Shown: positions 24,680-32,238 of the stretch, piece by piece
Layout: every line of letters begins with the position of its first letter
Position numbering within the stretch: position 1 is the first letter of the stretch
Assembly: GCA_958296015.1 (NCBI GenBank)
Contig: CATQIH010000014.1
Location: 62,001-126,000 of the forward strand
Source: Cyclobacteriaceae bacterium
GTDB taxonomy: Bacteria > Bacteroidota > Bacteroidia > Cytophagales > Cyclobacteriaceae
DNA: 64,000 nt
Direction: 5' to 3'
Notes under the pieces: generated by a model
What the model was told of the DNA's origin: nothing
Database searches by the model: none
What the model saw: only the letters and a program-made list of their open reading frames with translations
Made by a program: the position numbers and the translations under genes

Positions 24680-25193
24680 TTAAAGACTATCATAAGAAAT
24701 ATCAATCGTATTTCTTTGTGAATCAACATTCCATCGATCGCCTTTCCAATTTTCGGGATTGCCAACCATGCAATCAGATATGCGCTGGTATTCTGTATCG
24801 TTTCGGATAATGCGATCGTGGAACTGTTTCTGCCTGTTTCAAATTCAATCCAATCGGTGGGCGTGTCTGATCACGGCTGGTTTACAGGAACGGATGATGG
24901 TGGATAGGGCCTGAGACCAGGGCAATATGGCGGCCATTTGTTGGTTTTTTATGGGTAATTGTGGTTGTTCCGATAGAGACTTTGTTGGCAGAGACGTTGT
25001 AATGCAACGTCTCTACGTTATTGGTTGTGGCGTTTTGTATCATATCATCGGGTTTGTCCAATATTGATATCCCGTGGATATGGTTGGGCATCGACACACA
25101 ATCGCCTAATTCCACACACGGCGCATGGTAGGGTATCTGGTATTTGGTGCTATAAAATGTTGACTCAATTTTACGAGGTTTGTGTCTCCACAA
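24680..25193 (-). pseudogene. Decayed REP-associated (Y1/HUH) transposase
   Basis: Pieces of the RAYT family appear in order but in broken frames. VSMPNHIHGISILDKPDD (the HUH motif region) is in the open frame 25193-24882. TIIRSCKPAVIRHAHRL is in another frame, then stop codons. FHDRIIRNDTEYQRISDC and GNPENWKGDRWN run toward 24680. A frameshift near 24890 and stops near 24845-24855 kill the gene, and the N-terminus is incomplete. It lies directly outside attR and two short palindromes lie within or at its edge. Confidence 0.75.
24990..25014. repeat. REP-like palindrome inside the RAYT remnant
   Basis: AGAGACGTTG (24990-24999) and CAACGTCTCT (25005-25014) pair perfectly around a 5-base loop. 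It is the kind of short hairpin moved by RAYT enzymes. I recall near-identical sequences as common repeats in Bacteroidota and cyanobacteria. Confidence 0.65.
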
Positions 25194-25198
25194 ACCTC
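25175..25198. repeat. REP-like palindrome at the 5' edge of the RAYT remnant
   Basis: GAGGTTTGTG (25175-25184) and CACAAACCTC (25189-25198) form a perfect 10-bp stem with a TCTC loop. It sits at the start of the decayed transposase and between it and the SNF2 helicase stop (25218). Confidence 0.65.
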
Positions 25199-25217
25199 AT
25201 ACAAGTGCTGTAGCATA

Positions 25218-27719
25218 TCACTTCTGAAACATCTTGAACAATGTACCCAGGGCACCCAGTGCTTCTTCTATAATGTTTTCGTTCTCTACCGGGATTTTCA
25301 GGTATGTTTTGCCGGTAGCCGTATCCTTTTCTGTAATAGAGGCAATCATCTTTTCGGTAGCGTCTTTGTCTTTGAGCGTCTGGCTGAGTTGGCTGAAGAA
25401 TTTAAGTCCGTTGGCCATCATGGCGGCTCCGTCTTCCTGTTCTGCCAGTGGGTTCTCAGCAGCATTGCCGTTGGTATTCATGGTTTCTTCCTCCATAAAT
25501 AGCTCAGCCGTGGCTTCGTGTGTGCTGGCGGTCAGCTCAGCCATCTCTTCACGTTCTATGATCTCTTCGTGGGCAACAGCCCCCATCTCTGCGGTGGCAA
25601 TGGCCGCTTCTTCAGGTTCAGGCACCATGTTCTCTACCGATTTCATAAACTCTTTGAACTTATCGTCTGCCATAAAGATGGCATCTTCGCCTTCGTCCAG
25701 CACGCCGCCTGCCATAGAGGACTTGAACTTGAGCACATCCAGCATCCGGTGCTCTATGGTGCCGGTAGATACCAGGTTGATGATGGACACTTTGCGCCGC
25801 TGGCCCATGCGGTAGATGCGTGCAATGCGCTGCTCCAGTGTGGCCGGGTTCCAGGGAATATCCAGGTTAACCATGTAGGAAGCAGCCTGCAGGTTAAGCC
25901 CTACACCGCCGGCATCGGTAGATAAGAAGATGCTCGTGTCGGGGTCGTGGTTGAAGTTCTTGTACAGGTCTTTGCGTTTGATGCTGGGGATGCCGCCATG
26001 CAGGTACTCAAACCGGATGTTTCTGGCCTCCAGTTCCTGAGCTACAATGCGGGTCATGCGCTCCCACTGACTGAAAATGACTACCTTTTCATTTTGCACC
26101 ATGATGATTTCTTCCAGGATGTTCATCAGCTCATTGATCTTGGTGTCGTGGCGGGTGCGCTGGTCGATGATGTAGGTGCTGTTGCACGACATGCGCATCA
26201 TGTTGAGGCTGATCATAAGCCGCTGACGGTCTTTTTCCGGCAGAAAACTCAGTCGCCGCCATTTGCTCACCAGGCGGGCCACCAGGTCGGCATATTCCTG
26301 GTGTACGGCCAGCTGTTGCTGTGTCATGGGCACAAACAGGTTCTTGTCCTGGCGGGAAGGCAACTGGCTCAGCACTTTCTTTTTGGTACGCCTGATCATC
26401 ACATCAGCCAGCCGTTTGCCAATTTCATTGAGGTTTTTGTAGCCTACCACTTTGCCTGTTTCTTCATCGGTGATCTGGTAGCGATGCACAAAGCTAAACA
26501 GAGAACCCAGCAGAAAGGGGTTGATAAACTGGATAATAGAATACAGTTCTTCCAGCTTATTTTCCAGTGGCGTACCCGTCAGTACGATGGCATAGTTGGA
26601 ATGTACCCTTTTGATATTCTGCGAGATCTTGGTTTTCCAGTTCTTGATCCGCTGAGCCTCATCCAGGATCACCAGGTCAAATTCGGCCTCGTTGATGTGT
26701 TGCAGATCGTTGCCTACGGTGTGGTAGCCCACAATCTTGTAGAAGCTATCATCCTGGCTGTATTGAGGCACCCTTGCCTGCGGACCACCTTCTACCACCA
26801 GCGCGGTAGCATCGCTGAATTTTTCTATCTCTGTCTTCCACTGGTACTTTAGCGAAGTTGGGCAAATGATCAGCACGCGGCTGATCTTAAGTTCTCTTTT
26901 CATCAGCTCGGCAGCGGCAATGGCCTGGATGGTTTTGCCCAGCCCCATTTCATCGGCAATCAGGCACCGGCCTGCTTTGACGGCAAAATACACACCTTCG
27001 CGCTGGTAGGGAAAAAGCTCGGCCTTGATGAGGTTATCAAAATATTTACTTTTGATGTTTTTGATACGCTCACGCAATAGCTGGTGACGCTGCTCCTGCT
27101 CTCTCTGGCCTATGACAAACTCCAGGGCATCCTCATAGCATCTAAAATCAGCATTCAGGCTATGCGCCCTTTCCAAAAACCTATCAAAACTATCAAAGGA
27201 TTTGGATTTAAGCTCCATATTTTCATCAAAATAGATGCTGGCCAGCCTTTCAAAAGACTCTTCTTTCTCTATGCCCACCCGCATCTTGACTGTCCTGTTG
27301 CCCTGATACGTGAGATACACGGAGGAGTAGTCTGGCTGGTAAGGTTCTTTGAAATATTTGCGCAAGCGGGTATTGCGCCATAGCTTGTAGATGACTGCCT
27401 CAATGTGTTTGCAGGTACCCAGGTGGTTGGTTTTAAAATCATAGCAGGTGCAGAAGTTGGCATACTTCTCTTCCTGTTCCTGTTTGGGATGGCTACGGAG
27501 GGCCACCTTGTTGATACTGTCAGAAGCAGGGTTGAATACCGAGAAGTCGGAGTACACCGGCCGGTCGGTGAGATTTTTGATCTCAAACGTACTGTCCTGA
27601 CCAAACTGCTTGCGCAAAGCGAGTTGCCAAGCTCTCAGCGTCATGTTGTCCGGCTTTTTGTGGTAAGGTACTCTGGCCTTTTTGGTGCTTTTCTTTTTGG
27701 TCTTCCGCGTGGTTTTCAT
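25218..27719 (-). CDS. SNF2-family helicase with SWIM zinc finger
   Basis: The 833-residue ATP-dependent DNA translocase has an N-terminal SWIM zinc-binding motif in FCTCYDFKTNHLGTCKHIEA (about 90-110). The SNF2 core follows: Walker A IADEMGLGKTIQAIAAA (about 255), box II VILDEAQRIKNWKT (about 355), LTGTPLENKLEELYSI, and C-terminal STDAGGVGLNLQAA with QRIARIYRMGQRRKV. An acidic tail of about 130 residues ends the protein, rich in Glu/Ala/Met. Bacterial SWIM-SNF2 proteins are thought to remodel nucleoprotein or assist transcription recycling (RapA-like); the exact role is unknown. It stands alone on the minus strand. Confidence 0.9.
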   Translation of the reverse strand: MKTTRKTKKKSTKKARVPYHKKPDNMTLRAWQLALRKQFGQDSTFEIKNLTDRPVYSDFSVFNPASDSINKVALRSHPKQEQEEKYANFCTCYDFKTNHLGTCKHIEAVIYKLWRNTRLRKYFKEPYQPDYSSVYLTYQGNRTVKMRVGIEKEESFERLASIYFDENMELKSKSFDSFDRFLERAHSLNADFRCYEDALEFVIGQREQEQRHQLLRERIKNIKSKYFDNLIKAELFPYQREGVYFAVKAGRCLIADEMGLGKTIQAIAAAELMKRELKISRVLIICPTSLKYQWKTEIEKFSDATALVVEGGPQARVPQYSQDDSFYKIVGYHTVGNDLQHINEAEFDLVILDEAQRIKNWKTKISQNIKRVHSNYAIVLTGTPLENKLEELYSIIQFINPFLLGSLFSFVHRYQITDEETGKVVGYKNLNEIGKRLADVMIRRTKKKVLSQLPSRQDKNLFVPMTQQQLAVHQEYADLVARLVSKWRRLSFLPEKDRQRLMISLNMMRMSCNSTYIIDQRTRHDTKINELMNILEEIIMVQNEKVVIFSQWERMTRIVAQELEARNIRFEYLHGGIPSIKRKDLYKNFNHDPDTSIFLSTDAGGVGLNLQAASYMVNLDIPWNPATLEQRIARIYRMGQRRKVSIINLVSTGTIEHRMLDVLKFKSSMAGGVLDEGEDAIFMADDKFKEFMKSVENMVPEPEEAAIATAEMGAVAHEEIIEREEMAELTASTHEATAELFMEEETMNTNGNAAENPLAEQEDGAAMMANGLKFFSQLSQTLKDKDATEKMIASITEKDTATGKTYLKIPVENENIIEEALGALGTLFKMFQK

Positions 27720-27964
27720 ACTATTACTTATCTTTTGTTCGTGAGATTCTTACAATAAAAGATTTACCGACGTAAGGTATAAAAAATAATAAAGCTCAAA
27801 ACTCAAAAGACAAACAAACTTCAGTACGTTATATCAGTTCTGCTTACCAATACCTCATTGACGGGTAGTTTTTTGTATTGGCTGATACAAAAACATCTTT
27901 GTTAGATTGTTATGGTATCTGTCAGCATATCAAAACATGCAAACTATATACCACACGAACCTAT
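27720..27964. other. Gap before the tandem-repeat tract
   Basis: This AT-rich spacer holds no gene, hairpin or promoter that I can support. The TTG at 27878 opens a frame into the repeats (to 28219) but has no ribosome site or homology. I judge it non-coding. Confidence 0.4.
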
Positions 27965-28269
27965 CGAGATATAAAAAGGGTCGAGCGAGATATAAAAAGG
28001 GTCGAGCGAGATACAAAAAGAGTCAAGCGAGATACAAAAAGAGTTAAGCGAGATATAAAAAGAGTCAAACGTGACATCCTGAAGTGGGGGGAGGTACTTC
28101 AAATACCCACACGGGATACAAAAAGAATCTCGCATGACATTCTGAAGTGGAGGGGGGCACTTCAAATACCCACACGGGATACAAAAAGAGTCAAGCAAGA
28201 TATAAATATACCCACGTGAGGTACAAAAAGAACCTCGCAAGATATATGGAAGTGGGGGGAGGTACTTCC
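27965..28269. repeat. Nested tandem repeat tract, 21-bp units within 63-bp units
   Basis: Five consecutive 21-bp units of the form CGAGATAYAAAAAGRGTYRAG lie at 27965, 27986, 28007, 28028 and 28049. They are followed by larger units starting near 28073 and 28136, exactly 63 bp (3 x 21) apart. Those contain GAAGTGGGGGGAGGTACTTC, a hairpin-forming block, plus CCCACACGGGATACAAAAAG, which is a 21-mer relative. A third hairpin block is at 28248-28269. Both strands stay open because the period is a multiple of three, so the apparent frames here are not good evidence of genes. Confidence 0.85.
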
Positions 28270-28368
28270 TGTCATCAAGCGCGTTGCCTATAAGTACTTC
28301 GTTTCTTATCCTAGTATTCAAGAGCCCGGCCTGTGCTAAAGTATATACATATTTATACGCCTAACCTA

Positions 28369-29514
28369 TTACGCCAAAATACGCCTTGCAATCTCCGTAA
28401 ACATCCGGCTTCCGGTCAAAATAATGTCGTCGGGAAAATCATAGGCCGGATGGTGGAGTACGGGTTGCGCTTCGCCTGCACCCAGGCCAAAGAAAGTGGT
28501 TTTGCAATGCGGAGAAAAGTAGCCAAAGTCTTCCGACCAGCGCATAGGCTGAGGCATCAGCTCAAGTGAGAGATCAGCAGCAAGGGCAGCTTGTTCCAAA
28601 TATGCATGAGCTTCTGCATCGTTGACCACAGCCGTAAATACATCCTGCTCCGCTATAGTAAAGGATAATCCATATTTTTGCGCCTGCTGCTGCACGGCTT
28701 CTGCTACCAAACGTGTGAGCGTGTGCATATCTTCGTTCCGGTAGCTTCTCAGCGTAGCCCGCAGCTCGGCATAGCCGGGCGTGATGCCAAAAGCAACTTC
28801 TCCCAGCAGTGCATGTATGATGGTGACCAGCGTAAAATCATGAAAAGCGGATGACTGCTGTGGCAGTTTGCTCAAGTAATCTATCAAGTAGCTTAGTGCT
28901 GCTGCCGGGCTTTTGCCCTGTTCTGGGTGTGCGGCATGAGCGGTATGCCCTGTTAAGGTGATAGTCACGCCTTTGGAGGCCGCAGCAAAGATACCAGGCC
29001 GCGAACACAGCACGTGCTTGGTCATACCAGGGATGTTGTGCAGGGCAAAAAGATAATCGGGCTGAATCTCCTGCCAGCTTGGGCCTTGTAGTATTTGCTT
29101 TGCCCCTTCCCCTGTTTCTTCAGCAGGCTGAAAAAGCAGGATTACCTTGCCTTTGGCGGGCCGGTCTTCGGCCAGCAGGTAAGCAAGGCCACACATGATC
29201 GCCATATGCCCATCGTGCCCGCATTTGTGCGATACGTTGGCCGTGGCAGAGGCATAAGCAAGCGCGTTGGTTTCGGCTATGGGCAAAGCATCCAGCTCGC
29301 AACGAAACATCACCTTGGGGCCGGGCTGCCCACTATCATATACCACGGCCAGGCCGTTGCCTGCTATATTTTTGTAGACATGATCGGGAGCCGTATCCTG
29401 TAAAAAGTCGGCAACGCGCTGCGCAGTGTCTGCCTCCTGTCCGGAAAGCTCCGGGTGCTGATGAAGTTGGTGGCGAAAATCAGTGAGTAATTGTTGAAGC
29501 TGGTCTTGTGTCAT
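28369..29514 (-). CDS. M20-family amidohydrolase (M20D)
   Basis: The 381-residue zinc amidohydrolase is of the hippurate/IAA-amino acid/N-acyl-amino acid hydrolase type. Metal ligands are visible in CGHDGHMAIMCGLAYLL (about 98) and FQPAEETGEGAKQIL (about 130, with the catalytic Glu pair). HTAHAAHPEQGKSP marks the lid/dimerisation domain and QPMRWSEDFGYFS the last metal ligand region. It probably hydrolyses N-acyl or peptide-like amino acid conjugates in the cytoplasm. No operon partners: the HxlR gene upstream is separated by 53 bases and reads the same way, so weak co-transcription is possible. Confidence 0.88.
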   Translation of the reverse strand: MTQDQLQQLLTDFRHQLHQHPELSGQEADTAQRVADFLQDTAPDHVYKNIAGNGLAVVYDSGQPGPKVMFRCELDALPIAETNALAYASATANVSHKCGHDGHMAIMCGLAYLLAEDRPAKGKVILLFQPAEETGEGAKQILQGPSWQEIQPDYLFALHNIPGMTKHVLCSRPGIFAAASKGVTITLTGHTAHAAHPEQGKSPAAALSYLIDYLSKLPQQSSAFHDFTLVTIIHALLGEVAFGITPGYAELRATLRSYRNEDMHTLTRLVAEAVQQQAQKYGLSFTIAEQDVFTAVVNDAEAHAYLEQAALAADLSLELMPQPMRWSEDFGYFSPHCKTTFFGLGAGEAQPVLHHPAYDFPDDIILTGSRMFTEIARRILA

Positions 29515-29567
29515 ACAGAAAGGTAAGTAATGATCAACGGTAAGCTTTCAGTTTTAATGTTATCAGG

Positions 29568-29933
29568 TTATTTGTATAGCTGCTGATCTTTCAGGTAGTC
29601 AATACCATTCTTTTTTAAGAAATCCATACCCCAGTTGCTCAAAAAAGAAAAGAGTGGGGAGAAAGACTTACCCGTTTCGGTCAGCCTATATTCAACGCGG
29701 TACGGTTTCAAAGATAGTACTGATTTACTGATCAGGTGGTCTTTTTCCAGTTGCTTTAGCTGCTGACTCAGCATTTTTTCGGATATGCCTGGCAGGTTCT
29801 CTCTGATTTCGCTGAATCCTCTTTTCTCAAACTGAGCGAGGTGCGCTAAAATCAAAATCTTCCACTTGCCACTCACGAAGCTAAGGCTCACATCAATCGG
29901 GCAGGTATATTCTTTATCGTTCAGTTTGATCAT
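29568..29933 (-). CDS. HxlR-family transcriptional regulator
   Basis: The 121-residue winged-helix repressor or redox-sensing regulator shows the family pattern CPIDVSLSFVSGKWKILILA, LPGISEKMLSQQLKQLEKD, and YRVEYRLTETGKSFSPLFSF. The Cys near the N-terminus (about residue 11, CPID) is the conserved sensing position in several HxlR proteins. It is divergent from the monooxygenase gene at 30018. The shared 84-base gap contains a 6-2-6 dyad over the neighbour's promoter, which is probably its operator. Confidence 0.92.
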   Translation of the reverse strand: MIKLNDKEYTCPIDVSLSFVSGKWKILILAHLAQFEKRGFSEIRENLPGISEKMLSQQLKQLEKDHLISKSVLSLKPYRVEYRLTETGKSFSPLFSFLSNWGMDFLKKNGIDYLKDQQLYK

Positions 29934-29956
29934 GGTCGCGTTTGTTTAAATCGGGG

Positions 29957-30005
29957 TTACCATTTGGTAAGTTATTGACTAGCTTCTTGCTAAAAGGTAC
30001 ATTTG
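29957..30005 (+). promoter_or_regulatory. HxlR operator and promoter of the ABM gene
   Basis: TTACCA-TT-TGGTAA (29957-29970) is a perfect 6-bp-arm dyad. Five bases later TTG (29975-29977), a 20-base spacer and TACATTTG (29998-30005) form a Bacteroidota promoter. The dyad abuts the -33 box, so a bound HxlR protein could block the polymerase. The predicted start of transcription, near 30012, excludes the TTG at 30003 as a start codon and supports ATG at 30018. Confidence 0.65.
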
Positions 30006-30017
30006 AGAAAAAAAGAT

Positions 30018-30356
30018 ATGGATAACAAAGATAGCTATTCTACAGAAATTATTCGGTACAATATTCCTGGTGATCAAGCTGAAGGCTTCGAGAAGGCATA
30101 CCAGCAAGCAGGTACGTATTTGGAAAGTTCTCCTTTTTGCCTGGGCTATAACATCCTACAAGGAGACGAAGAACCTAATCGCTATATCCTAACCATCTAC
30201 TGGACTTCCAAAGAAGACCATCTGGATAAATGTAGGAAAAGTGATTTGTTTACACATTTCTTTAACCTGGTAAAGCCCTATTATAACCAAATAGAGGAGA
30301 TGAAACACTACCAAAAAACGGCCATTTCCTGGAGCAAACACCAAACTGATCAATGA
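30018..30356 (+). CDS. ABM-domain protein (antibiotic biosynthesis monooxygenase family)
   Basis: The 112-residue ferredoxin-like alpha/beta barrel protein has EIIRYNIPGDQAEGFEKAY, SSPFCLGYNILQGDEEPNRY and ILTIYWTSKEDHLDKC blocks. These are the ABM/heme-oxygenase-like pattern. In related bacteria this domain is fused or coupled to a group II truncated haemoglobin. The next gene here is the remnant of such a haemoglobin and overlaps by four bases (ATGA at 30353-30356). I chose ATG 30018 over TTG 30003 because the promoter ends at 30005. The probable role is quinone or reactive-compound oxidation under HxlR control. Confidence 0.8.
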   Translation: MDNKDSYSTEIIRYNIPGDQAEGFEKAYQQAGTYLESSPFCLGYNILQGDEEPNRYILTIYWTSKEDHLDKCRKSDLFTHFFNLVKPYYNQIEEMKHYQKTAISWSKHQTDQ

Positions 30357-30666
30357 TGAACAACAAGACCGTATCCACGCTTTATACACAGGGCGATCGT
30401 GGGAGCCATGCGACTATGGTGGCTCATCACGTTGGTAAAACGCTGACTGAGAACATGAGAAAACGCTGGATGGACTTGCTGTTTGAAACCGCCGATGAGA
30501 TTGGCCTGGCCAATGATCCTGAGTTTCGATCGGCTATGATCAGTTATACAGAATGGGGCAGCCGACTGCCGTCATCAATTCTCACACCAGCGAAAACCCT
30601 ATTGGCCCAACAGAACCTATGCCCAAGTGGGGCTGGGGTGAGGTAGGAGGGCCTTATCAATTATAA
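30353..30666 (+). pseudogene. Truncated group II haemoglobin, decayed
   Basis: The frame from 30353 encodes STLYTQGDRGSHATMVAHHV, RKRWMDLLFETADEIGLAND and PEFRSAMISYTEWGSRL, the C-terminal half of trHb-ABM type proteins. It then goes out of frame (PSSILTPAKTLL, stop at 30646). The expected ending NSHTSENPIGPTEPMPKWGW, then GEVGGPYQL and TAA (30664-30666), is present in another frame. One missing G near 30571 (CGACTG-CCGTC) explains the shift. The N-terminal heme-pocket part (about 80 residues normally before YTQGDRGSH) is also missing. The gene therefore has both an internal deletion and a frameshift. A sequencing error could explain only the latter. Confidence 0.7.
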
Positions 30667-30710
30667 CTGCCAACCTTTGTTCTCTTGCACCTCGCTTTCT
30701 TTGACATTTC

Positions 30711-31781
30711 TTACGCAATTCTTTTCTCAATATAATAAGAATTGATGAGTTGTAGTACGCCCATGTATTTGAGTTTGATACGCAGCATATCGCCTACTTT
30801 TCGCGTTTCCAGGTTGTCTTCCAAATCCAGCACCAGCATATCGGAACTGGCACCTACCACTTTGTAATCGCCTTCTATAGAAGTGATGTATTTAGGATCT
30901 AGGTCTAGCAAACCTACGTCCAGGATAGCTCGGCAGGAAGTTTTGCCATACAACGACGTATCTATTTCCATTACATCGCCCTGTGGATTGGCACCAAGTT
31001 CGCCTATGGGCAGTACAGGCTTTTCGGTGATTTCTATGACTTGGGCAAAAAGCTCAAACACATCATCGCTCATGCCCGGAATGGTACTGTTGGTAAACAG
31101 GTTGACACCCCAATATAGCGTTTCGCCTATCCGAAAGTGGTTGACACCTGTGGGAATCTGCCTGTTCAGAATGAGCGGAATGGTGACCGAGGTGCCTCCC
31201 GAAATCCAGGGAATGGTGCGGTTGAACTTTAATTCTATGATCTGCTTATACAGGCTCAACTGTATTAGTTTATCCTGCGAGGGCATCACGCCATGCAGGC
31301 AGTTCAGGTTGGTACCAATGCCAATGATCTCTATGTTGGGCAGATGAAATACTTGCTCATAGAAGCTCACCAGCGAATCGCCCATTACACCTTCCCGCAG
31401 GTCGCCCGTCTCAATCATGATGATGGCTTTGTGTATTTTGTTTTGCTCTACGGCTTCGTCCGACAGGAGTTTGAGCGTAAAATATTCTGTATTCATACTC
31501 ACATCTGCATAGCGGATGATCTGTTCTATGATCTGCTCGGCAGGTGGTTTGATATAGCAGGTCTGCACTTCCGGATTGATATGCTTGATCTTCTCCAGGT
31601 TGCTGATGCGGGAATCATGTACTTCGCGCACGCCCATATCAATGATCTCTTTCAGATACAACTCATTGCCACACAGCAGCTTGGTAACCACACCCCAGTG
31701 AAGATGGCTTTCATCAAACATCTTTTTCAGAAACTCAAAGTTGTGGCGGAGGTTTTCCCGGTATAAGTTTAAATAAGCCAT
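30711..31781 (-). CDS. Alanine/ornithine racemase-family PLP enzyme
   Basis: The 356-residue PLP-dependent fold-III enzyme has its PLP lysine in GVVTKLLCGNELYLKE (about 34). The family blocks IETGDLREGVMGDSL, IGIGTNLNCLHGVMPSQ, ISGGTSVTIPL, FRIGETLYWGV and PIGELGANPQGDVME all fit ornithine/amino-acid racemases of the Orr type rather than classic Alr. It probably interconverts D- and L-ornithine or a related amino acid. It starts 1 base after the GNAT gene stop and is in an operon with the symporter, which suggests uptake and processing of an amino acid derivative. Confidence 0.85.
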   Translation of the reverse strand: MAYLNLYRENLRHNFEFLKKMFDESHLHWGVVTKLLCGNELYLKEIIDMGVREVHDSRISNLEKIKHINPEVQTCYIKPPAEQIIEQIIRYADVSMNTEYFTLKLLSDEAVEQNKIHKAIIMIETGDLREGVMGDSLVSFYEQVFHLPNIEIIGIGTNLNCLHGVMPSQDKLIQLSLYKQIIELKFNRTIPWISGGTSVTIPLILNRQIPTGVNHFRIGETLYWGVNLFTNSTIPGMSDDVFELFAQVIEITEKPVLPIGELGANPQGDVMEIDTSLYGKTSCRAILDVGLLDLDPKYITSIEGDYKVVGASSDMLVLDLEDNLETRKVGDMLRIKLKYMGVLQLINSYYIEKRIA

Positions 31782-31782
31782 A

Positions 31783-32208
31783 TTATTTCTTCAGTCTCAT
31801 TTCCAGGTACTTATTGGTAAATCCTAGTTTTTCGTATAGCCGCTTGGCCGGATTATTCGGCTCAACGTGCAGGGCAATATCACCATTGGCCCTTGCTATG
31901 GCCTGCTGCATCAGTTGCTTACCCAACCCTTTGCCGCGCTGGTCGCGGTGGACGGCGATGTAGACCAAAATATTTTCAGGAATGTACCCTTTCATGCCGG
32001 TTTCATTCACCACAACAGCTCCTTTGATCTGCTCATCTTCGCGGGCCAGGATCACAAAGCCGCCTTTCGTCAACGCATAATTTAGGCATTTGAGAATATC
32101 ATCATGGGTATCGCCAAACTCGTCCAGGTGTTTTTCCAGAAAAGTAGCAACGGCTTCTTTATCAGAAGGAGTAAATTTATCGTTGGGTGTGATGGAGGTA
32201 ATGTTCAT
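31783..32208 (-). CDS. GNAT-family N-acetyltransferase
   Basis: The 141-residue acetyltransferase has acetyl-CoA binding motif A in VYIAVHRDQRGKGLGKQLMQ (about 82-101, R/QxxGxG/A pattern). Motif B follows in ALHVEPNNPAKRLYEKLGFT. Members transfer an acetyl group to an amine, here perhaps an amino acid. It is the middle gene of the leftward symporter-GNAT-racemase operon, with gaps of 30 and 1 bases. Confidence 0.9.
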   Translation of the reverse strand: MNITSITPNDKFTPSDKEAVATFLEKHLDEFGDTHDDILKCLNYALTKGGFVILAREDEQIKGAVVVNETGMKGYIPENILVYIAVHRDQRGKGLGKQLMQQAIARANGDIALHVEPNNPAKRLYEKLGFTNKYLEMRLKK

Positions 32209-32238
32209 GGTGTAAAGGTATGACTATTCAATTTTTGT

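Noticed and set aside
25234-26852. Long open frames on the plus strand opposite the SNF2 helicase
   Set aside because: They are shadows of the real minus-strand gene; their translations are low-complexity and match no family.
27878-28219. An open frame with heptad-like RDIKRVE/RDTKRVK repeats over the tandem tract
   Set aside because: It begins only at TTG, has no visible ribosome site, and the opposite strand is equally open because the repeat period is a multiple of three. I treat it as a repeat artefact.
27965-28269. Possible CRISPR array
   Set aside because: The 21-bp units are contiguous with no unique spacers, and no cas genes are near.
30003-30017. TTG at 30003 as start of the ABM gene
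   Set aside because: It lies in the -7 promoter box (29998-30005), upstream of the predicted transcript start.
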